Below, piece after piece: positions 8,201-11,492 of a DNA stretch of 11,492 bases. This DNA is from Acidimicrobiaceae bacterium (GTDB taxonomy: Bacteria; Actinomycetota; Acidimicrobiia; Acidimicrobiales; Ilumatobacteraceae). The notes below the pieces were generated by a model, which saw only the letters and a list, made by a program, of their open reading frames with translations, was not told the DNA's origin and did no database searches. The stretch is from positions 1-11,492 of the forward strand of contig DMQJ01000336.1 in the NCBI GenBank assembly GCA_003455715.1, in the 5' to 3' direction. Numbering within the stretch: position 1 is the stretch's first letter; every line of letters begins with the position of its first letter. The position numbers and the translations under genes are program-made.

Positions 8201-10694
8201 ACGTGTCGTCGCAACCGACCTGCCACACCACACCGGGGGTGGGCTCCGACATCTCGGGGCGGCACGGGTCGTACGAGAGGTTGTACTCGATCACCGGGTT
8301 GGCCCCGGTGGGTAGTGCGCTCTCGATGCCGATCGGGCCGGTCATCACCGGCGTCCAGTCGGTGTTGCGGGGGCTGTTGACCAACGCCTCGTTGACGCCG
8401 ACGTCGCCCACGTGGGGAAGGATGTCGTACACCGTGTAGTCGGTGAGTGTGATGTTGCCGCTGTTCACCATCCGGAAGCGGTACTGGAACGGGGCGTTGG
8501 GGCTGAGGGTGGCGACGCAGGGGAACCGGGTGAAGCCGTCCCAGTCGGGGCATGAGGCATCAGGCAGGCCGGTGGCCTCAGCGACGTTCACGTCGAGGTT
8601 GCCCTTCACCCACTTGTAGATGTCGGCGATCGACGCCTCACGCACCTGCACGCTGTCGGTGTTGGTGCAGATGATCTCGGCGAAGTCGCCATCACCGTCG
8701 ACATCGTTCACGTCGGGGCCACTGGTGATGCCGTACGCGTTGGTGACGCACCGTGTCTCGATGTCGTCGGTGTCGACGTGGGCGCGGTTGGTGTAGTTGG
8801 CAACCGCGGTGCCTTCCTTCACCCGCACCTTGAAGAACACCACGTAGACGCCACCTGCGATGAAGGAGTTACCCACGCCGGGCGCCGGCAGATCGTTCCA
8901 CTGCAACAACGTGGTGCCTGGCACCGGCTGGATGACCGTGCTGATGGTGGGTTGAGGCGCGGGAATGGTGGCCAGTGACGGATCGCTGCAGCCAAAGAGG
9001 CCGTTGCCCACCGCCGAGTCGGGCGTGGGTGAGCCGACATAGCGCTTGTAGCAGAGCGTCTCGACGAACTCGAACTGCGGGGGAAGCTGGTCGGTGAGGT
9101 TCACCGTGGTGGGCAGCGACGGCCCGCCCACGTTGAAGTTGATGCCGAAGGTGAACTCGTCGCCCGGCTTCACGCTCGTGAGGCCAGCGTCGGGGAAGAT
9201 GTGCCCCTTGTAGACGAACAGCGTCACGTAGGGCTCTTCCACGGTGGTGGTGACGCACGACTGGCCTGGCGCCGTGGGCAGGTTGTCGGCGGTGAACGTC
9301 GCACAGTTCTGGTACGTGATGTCGGCAGCGGCGTCGGCGGGAACGGTGCCGCGCACATAGATGTCGAAGTTGTGGCCCGGACTCAGCCCAGCATCGGTGA
9401 AGCGAATGCGCGTCGCGCCGGCCGGTATGGGCTGGGTGCTCCAGGTGTCGCCCGCGTTGTAGGTGAACCACGGGTTCCACGTTCCGTCGAAGTACTCGAA
9501 CACGATCGGGGCACCGCTGTCGGGCGTGATCGGGTTGCCGGTGTTGAACTGCCGCCACAGCTCCAGGTTGGTGAGACCGGTCGGCAGCACGTCGGTGATG
9601 GTGGCGTTGACCAGCGTGTTGTTGCCCGTGTTGGCGGCGTAGAGACGCCACGTGACGGTGGCACCCGGAGTGGTCGACGCCGGACCGCTCTTGAAGAAGT
9701 TCACCGCGGGTGCGGGCGCGGCGAACGTGATGGGCTCGCAGTCGTTGAGCACGCCGCTGCTGGCATCGGCATAGTTGACGTTGAAGGTGACGCAGTTGTT
9801 GACCGTCTCGCCCGGGTCGAAGGTGCTGCCGGTGGGGAAGTTGAGTTCAACGTTGATGGTGGTGAACGACGTGCAGTTGGTGCCGTTGGGACCCGAACAG
9901 TTCTGCGCACCCGAGGCAGACAGCGCTCCGATGTTCCATGTGATGGTGTGGTTCACCGCATCGACCACACCCGCTGGGTTGGTGCTCACCACGGTGGCAC
10001 CTGCCGGGTACGTGTCGACCAGCACACCGTTGGCGATGTCGACGTTGCCGTAGATGGTGGGCACCTTGAAGTAGATGCGGTACCAGACGTTCTCACCCAC
10101 GGCGGGGTTGCCGGTGGGGGTCTGCTTCACCTTCTCGGTACTCCACTGCGGCGTGGCCTGTGGGGTGGTGATGGTGACGATCTCCGACTGGTTGGTGGGC
10201 CCGTCGGTGGTGGTGATGGTGGCCTGGTTGGGGATGACGCCCGACGCGGTGGACTTCACCCGGGCGACGATGACGAACTCAAGCGTGTTGCCGTCGGGCC
10301 ACGGGGTACCACCGTTGCCGATGGTGATGGTGACCGTGCCGCCGGTCTGGCTGACATTCAGGGGGAGCGCCGTCGTGGGGAGCACCGTGTTGGAATACTC
10401 CAGCCGAGGGTCGAGCACGTCGGTGATGGTGCCGATGCCGCAGTCGGTCTCGTTGCTGCTGCACGACGCAGTGATGCGGTACCGCACCAACGCACCCGTC
10501 TCGAACGTGTCGGGCGCAGTGAACCCGCCGCCCTGGGTGGCGTCGAGCTCCTTGGTGATGGTGCCCACACCGGCGGCCTCCGCCACGGGTGCGACAGGCA
10601 GCACCAGGCTGCCGCCCACGAGGCCAACCACCCCTGCCAGGCCAACGAGGGCGCGCCGACCGCGACGCGCCAGGGAAATCAATGAGGTCTGCAC
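2274..10694 (-). CDS. Giant (2806-residue) wall-anchored surface protein with DUF11 and SdrD-B-like repeats
   Basis: Predicted secreted, cell-surface adhesin or structural stalk. Domains by residue: 1-40 a Sec-type signal peptide (RRGRR, hydrophobic core, cleavage near AEA/A); five divergent DUF11-like beta-sandwich domains at about 44-183, 184-330, 331-488, 489-687 and 688-929; three SdrD-B-like modules at 930-1101, 1102-1251 and 1252-1418; eight tandem DUF11 repeats from 1419 to about 2770; then VPDTG (2771-2775), a hydrophobic helix (about 2780-2796) and tail RFGRGRRRTI, a sortase-type sorting signal with Val for Leu. Each DUF11 repeat opens with YDLAL(I/V/A)K, contains NQGN and usually RNWAEIS, and ends in an Asp-rich linker. 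The protein is very acidic; Asp clusters such as DDGDGVFEPG and DVDGDGD suggest calcium binding. All 20 cysteines come in close pairs. Start is GTG with GGGAG eight bases upstream. The 152-bp gap upstream suggests its own promoter. Architecture is clear; ligand or role is unknown. Confidence 0.93.
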   Translation of the reverse strand: MQTSLISLARRGRRALVGLAGVVGLVGGSLVLPVAPVAEAAGVGTITKELDATQGGGFTAPDTFETGALVRYRITASCSSNETDCGIGTITDVLDPRLEYSNTVLPTTALPLNVSQTGGTVTITIGNGGTPWPDGNTLEFVIVARVKSTASGVIPNQATITTTDGPTNQSEIVTITTPQATPQWSTEKVKQTPTGNPAVGENVWYRIYFKVPTIYGNVDIANGVLVDTYPAGATVVSTNPAGVVDAVNHTITWNIGALSASGAQNCSGPNGTNCTSFTTINVELNFPTGSTFDPGETVNNCVTFNVNYADASSGVLNDCEPITFAAPAPAVNFFKSGPASTTPGATVTWRLYAANTGNNTLVNATITDVLPTGLTNLELWRQFNTGNPITPDSGAPIVFEYFDGTWNPWFTYNAGDTWSTQPIPAGATRIRFTDAGLSPGHNFDIYVRGTVPADAAADITYQNCATFTADNLPTAPGQSCVTTTVEEPYVTLFVYKGHIFPDAGLTSVKPGDEFTFGINFNVGGPSLPTTVNLTDQLPPQFEFVETLCYKRYVGSPTPDSAVGNGLFGCSDPSLATIPAPQPTISTVIQPVPGTTLLQWNDLPAPGVGNSFIAGGVYVVFFKVRVKEGTAVANYTNRAHVDTDDIETRCVTNAYGITSGPDVNDVDGDGDFAEIICTNTDSVQVREASIADIYKWVKGNLDVNVAEATGLPDASCPDWDGFTRFPCVATLSPNAPFQYRFRMVNSGNITLTDYTVYDILPHVGDVGVNEALVNSPRNTDWTPVMTGPIGIESALPTGANPVIEYNLSYDPCRPEMSEPTPGVVWQVGCDDTWYSAAQISSGPGWGAVKSFRIRMFFDDGAAWQPADEIIMRAPMQAPPTAPTSTQTPLDLSVAWNSVGHQVFRLNADQSTAFLPAAAPRKVGVIVPFNLVRLGNQLWFDTGAGANRDNGVYDTDELPVEGATVQLWQDDGDGVFEPGAGDTLANTAITDADGNYSFLVSPTTTYFVAIPEGQTPLAGYVSSTGQSLDITIAGDNDDHGAPTTGYVAVSGPASVTSGSAPTGELDTNDTTAADTEANNVTGTTVADNASNLTVDFGFVLDTVYRLGNLVWIDWDNDGVAETGEPGIDGVTVQLLDSGGAVIDTTTTSGGGKYSFTDLPAGDYSVRIPAGQAVLAPFVSSSNGEEANPNNNGDNNDNGTIVNVAGVTSGVVTLGPGLIEPTNETLRSNDATDDDNDAFADNQSNYSVDFGFVTVRIGNQVWLDNGPGAQFDNGVYNVGEAPIASVDVQLWLDDGDGVFEPGAGDTLAASTTTDADGNYWFLAQPSTSYFVAIPGGQSELAGLASSTGSAGGVIDNDDNGDPLLGYASVSAVVSVAPAAAPGGEVDTNDAVTAESEANTATIALPDNNSDLTVDFGFRPTGYDLALIKTRATPSPVQPGANVTWNITVYNQGGTPSGDFTVTDTLPGGLGFVSATDGGSHAAGVVTWNLTGLEPGDSITVTLVTSVDDVMKAPYRNWAEISSDSGDDDDSMPDTNTGSDPDGGSGVGPNDQIINHNDPNFDSDAETPLPNNEIDEDDNDYEDVDVVVVYDLALAKVTSASNVAVGANVTWTIRVQNQGNVPSGVYTVTDTIPAGMEFVSCSGATSCADSSGVVTYTMPTLAPGAFADITLVTEVTDMNLQPFRNWAEISADGADGYDIPNVRDVEDKDSTPDTTTGSDTAYGPAMTATDNGGANDTYVGITDLGVIATDGLPASDEDDHDDAIVSGAVQYDLALIKTVNTSTVVQGGQVIWTITVRNQGNVNSGAYTVTDTIPGGMSYVSSSPTGSHAAGIVTWANQASLAPGAEATFTLTTQADDMTLKPFRNWAEISADGADGYDLTGLDVEDEDSTPDSNTGSDSGAGTGTPPNDDVVNHNDITLDTPQGDEDDNDYEEVGGDVEYDLALVKVVDNSSPVQPGDTITWRVRVMNQGNVNSNEFTVQDNIPTGLAYGTCTGGASCSHNAGVVTWTVSNLAPGATAEFTYTTTITDVNAAPFRNWAEITTDSSEDYDTTDDDSTPNTTIGKDSTLPDDDYVSIIDLNDLIIDTVNGDEDDNDDASVDVQVVYDLALAKVTSQAVVNPTDQVVWTIRVQNQGNVPSGSFDVTDTLPTGMTFVSASNGGTHAAGVVTWADLPSLAPGAYVDLTVTTSISDPTQRPFRNWAEISADSADFYDLPGRDVEDKDSTPDTDTGADQTLPNDDYVGIDELSLISTDGLPVGDEDDNDDAVVDINVQYDLALIKTVEAGPFAYGDEVTYTITVANQGNVPSGVYDVTDTLPAGLTFVSASNAGTHSAGVVTWTDLPSLAPGAQVELTLVVEITDGTQREYRNWAEISTDSSDDYSTDDDTVTDEDSTPDTDTGTDDGPGIGDGPNDEVDNHNDITIDEPQGDEDDNDFEDIDIVVEYDLALAKVVVNTSPVQPTDVVTWEIRVRNQGNVPSGAFTVTDTLPSGMTFSSASHDGTAVGSIVTWANLPNLEPGEEVTLTLSVVITAVRGDDYRNWAEISADSADTYSTDDDTVTDEDSTPDTETGADQTLPNDDYVGIDDLDDVAIDQIDGDQDDNDDAVIRVQITYDLALIKSLPGGQRYRVGDDITFNIVVKNQGNVDSGVITVQDVIPAGLTFVSASDGGLNAGQVVTWTLPNLTPGQKHTFTLVVKMANATLASYINYAEIVSDGADDYDVPGLDVEDEDSVPDADITNDQVVDTDDVDTDQLSGDEDDHDYALLDPSKVRQDNPTNRVPDTGSDTMPLLVMGGALVLAGLLAMRFGRGRRRTI
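2277..2384 (-). other. C-terminal LPXTG-like sorting signal (VPDTG, membrane helix, basic tail)
   Basis: Codons for residues 2771-2806 of the giant protein. VPDTG is followed by SDTM, about 17 hydrophobic residues (PLLVMGGALVLAGLLAM) and RFGRGRRRTI. This is the order and spacing of a sortase substrate; the canonical first Leu is Val. A sortase would cleave between Thr2774 and Gly2775 and attach the protein to the wall or to another pilin-like subunit. No sortase gene is in the window, so the enzyme is expected elsewhere. Confidence 0.8.
2388..6440 (-). repeat. Eight tandem ~500-bp DUF11 coding repeats
   Basis: The array reads on the minus strand, each unit beginning at a YDLAL codon block. 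R1 5940-6440, R2 5397-5939, R3 4890-5396, R4 4398-4889, R5 3894-4397, R6 3387-3893, R7 2883-3386, R8 2388-2882. Unit lengths are 167, 181, 169, 164, 168, 169, 168 and about 165 codons. Each unit is a DUF11 beta-sandwich (about 110 residues, ending at RNWAEIS; YINYAEI in R8) plus an acidic linker of about 45-65 residues. Two linker types occur. Type A has NHND and ends DEDDNDYE or DFED (R1, R3, R6). Type B has DDYVGI or similar and ends DDxDDA (R2, R4, R5, R7). R8 has a short terminal form. R2 and R4 alone carry a C-x5-C pair. R5 and R7 share a perfect 35-bp identity, so homologous recombination could change copy number. Confidence 0.93.
6441..7907 (-). repeat. Three tandem SdrD-B-like modules
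   Basis: B1 7392-7907, B2 6942-7391, B3 6441-6941 (minus strand). Each starts with (V/Y)R(L/I)GN(Q/L)xW(F/I/L)D and ends with a V-D-F-G-F strand. B1 and B3 share DDGDGVFEPGAGDTLA, DADGNY and TxYFVAIP, and keep the DxDGxFE acidic loop that binds calcium in staphylococcal Sdr B repeats. B2 is shorter and has WIDWDNDGVAETGEPGIDG with GGGKYSFTDLPAGDYSVRIP. B3 joins the DUF11 array directly at GFRPTGYDLAL. No cysteines are present. The modules probably form rigid rods between the N-terminal domains and the array. Confidence 0.85.
10575..10694 (-). other. Signal peptide of the giant surface protein
   Basis: The first 40 residues have a basic n-region (RRGRR at 10-14), a hydrophobic core (about 15-32) and a cleavage region PVAEA/A, the likely signal peptidase I site after Ala40 (or Ala41). 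The arginines do not make a convincing Tat motif, so Sec export is more likely. Confidence 0.82.
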
Positions 10695-10846
10695 GTGTAC
10701 AACTCCCGCTCTGAGTGTCTTCTCGCCGTGTGAGACCCGCAGTGTTGATCGGCCATGACGCCAGGCCGACCGGCCCGCGTCACGTAACGCTGATCTTGCG
10801 TCACTTCCGCGTCGTCAACGATGTTCTGCGTCGTTGGCGAGCCGTC
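10695..10846 (-). promoter_or_regulatory. 152-bp leader of the giant gene, presumed promoter region
   Basis: This non-coding gap lies between two genes on the same strand and most likely holds the giant gene's promoter, though I cannot place a confident -35/-10 pair. Visible elements, in plus-strand coordinates: two direct copies of GCGTCAC at 10777-10783 and 10798-10804, exactly 21 bp apart (two helical turns); a hairpin TCGGCC/GGCCGA at 10749-10754 and 10764-10769; and a weak inverted repeat CAACGA/TCGTTG at 10816-10821 and 10831-10836, just downstream of the upstream gene's stop. Regulatory function is inferred from position only. Confidence 0.4.
10703..10707 (-). promoter_or_regulatory. 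Ribosome binding site GGGAG supporting the GTG start of the giant gene
   Basis: On the minus strand GGGAG sits eight bases before GTG 10694-10692. It supports this start, which gives a complete signal peptide. Confidence 0.7.
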
Positions 10847-11492
10847 TTACGCCAGTTCAAGTACGCAGGCGCCGAGCTCATGCAGCCGTGTGGCTGCTGC
10901 CTCGTGCAGCGCCGCGGCGCTGGGATCGCCGGCCACCTCGGCCATGAGCGCCAACCACGACTCGGCTGGCCCCAGGTGGATCGCCGGCAGGAGGCACAGG
11001 TCGAGTCCTGCGGCGTCCATGTTGAGCCGTAGCAGCGATGCGGCCGCCGCAGGATCGCCGAGCCCAAGGGCCACCAGAGCCGCGACCGGGAGACGTGACA
11101 CCATCAGCACCGAGGGAGTGGCGTCGAGCAGCGGGGTGTCGAGCAACGCCAGTTGGCGGCGCGCCTCGGCGGGGTCACCCTGCGCTACCGCCCGGGCGGC
11201 TTCGAAGAGGGCCACGTCGACCGGGTTCGACACGTCCCAGCGTCGGGGATCGCCGACCAGTTCGTGAGCAGGGATGGTCGCCCAGGTCGGAGTGGCGAGC
11301 AACTGCAGGTGCACCTCCAGCACCCGGGTGGCCAGATTGGCCACGGGCGCGGACTCCTCGAGGTGCGACGCCACGAGCCGTTCGAGTGGTGCTCGATCTG
11401 CTGCCAAGATCCCGCGGCTGACGGCCGTCAGCAACGAGGGCAGCATGGTCCACAGCCCACCCTCCAAGCCGAGCATCTCAAGCTCGGTGACA
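10847..11492 (-). CDS. C-terminal part of an Ala/Leu-rich helical-repeat protein (5' truncated by window edge)
   Basis: The minus-strand frame is open to the window edge and ends at TAA 10849-10847, giving about 215 residues. An ATG at 11476 exists, but it has no ribosome binding site and codons continue upstream (VTELE before it), so the gene probably starts outside. The sequence is nearly all amphipathic helices with TPR-like helical pairs (for example LFEAARAVAQGDPAEARRQLALL and LPVAALVALGLGDPAAAASLLRL). It ends AATRLHELGACVLELA, like the tail of large ATPase/TPR regulators of the LuxR/MalT or BTAD/AfsR type. No DNA-binding domain, P-loop or cyclase motif is present in this part, so the assignment is open. 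It is on the same strand as the giant gene, 152 bp upstream; nothing shows a functional link. Confidence 0.72.
   Translation of the reverse strand, partial: VTELEMLGLEGGLWTMLPSLLTAVSRGILAADRAPLERLVASHLEESAPVANLATRVLEVHLQLLATPTWATIPAHELVGDPRRWDVSNPVDVALFEAARAVAQGDPAEARRQLALLDTPLLDATPSVLMVSRLPVAALVALGLGDPAAAASLLRLNMDAAGLDLCLLPAIHLGPAESWLALMAEVAGDPSAAALHEAAATRLHELGACVLELA

Noticed and set aside
10651..10666. Twin-arginine (Tat) export signal at the start of the giant protein
   Set aside because: RRGRRALVG lacks the usual S/T-R-R-x-F-L-K pattern, and the strongly hydrophobic core fits Sec export better.
9201..10685. 494-codon + strand open frame opposite the N-terminal domains
   Set aside because: Antisense shadow in high-GC DNA, Gly/Val/Arg-rich, no domain signature, and fully covered by the well-supported minus-strand gene.
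10816..10836. CAACGA/TCGTTG inverted repeat as a terminator for the truncated helical-repeat gene
   Set aside because: Only six pairs with a nine-base loop and no T-tract; too weak to call as a separate terminator.

Overview
This is a high-GC window from a bacterium. Many C/G-ending codons, GTG starts, an Asp/Glu/Thr-rich lipoprotein linker and a Gram-positive-type surface-anchor tail suggest an actinobacterium (Actinomycetota). An Acidimicrobiia-type lineage is my guess and not something the sequence proves. I see no tRNA, rRNA, CRISPR array, transposase or integrase. Coding density is high, and the gaps between genes are only about 98-152 bp, apart from the 7-bp gap inside the thiol-redox operon.

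Layout, left to right. (1) Positions 1-707, + strand: the C-terminal half of a histidine/aromatic amino acid ammonia-lyase, cut by the window edge and ending in a small hairpin. (2) Positions 825-2175, + strand: a two-gene thiol-redox operon. It encodes a TlpA/thioredoxin-fold lipoprotein (WCPNC active site on a Met/Asp repeat stalk) followed by a six-helix CcdA/DsbD-type membrane protein. CcdA would carry electrons across the membrane and the lipoprotein would use them on the outer face. (3) Positions 2184-2218: a perfect 14-bp stem hairpin between convergent genes. (4) Positions 2274-10694, - strand: one giant gene for a 2806-residue secreted, wall-anchored surface protein. It has a signal peptide, five divergent DUF11-like beta-sandwich domains, three SdrD-B-like modules, eight tandem DUF11 repeats of about 167 residues with very acidic linkers, then VPDTG, a transmembrane helix and a basic tail. 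(5) Positions 10847-11492, - strand: the C-terminal part of an Ala/Leu-rich helical-repeat protein, cut by the window edge.

The giant gene is nearly three quarters of the window and the most interesting object. Its eight repeats carry two distinct linker types in the order A-B-A-B-B-A-B plus a terminal form. All 20 of its cysteines occur as neighbouring pairs. A 35-bp stretch is identical in repeats 5 and 7, exactly two units apart. Together these point to growth by tandem duplication, partly in two-repeat blocks. The adjacent thiol-redox operon is convergent with it. A working link between the two, for disulfide quality control of exported proteins, is conceivable but unproven.
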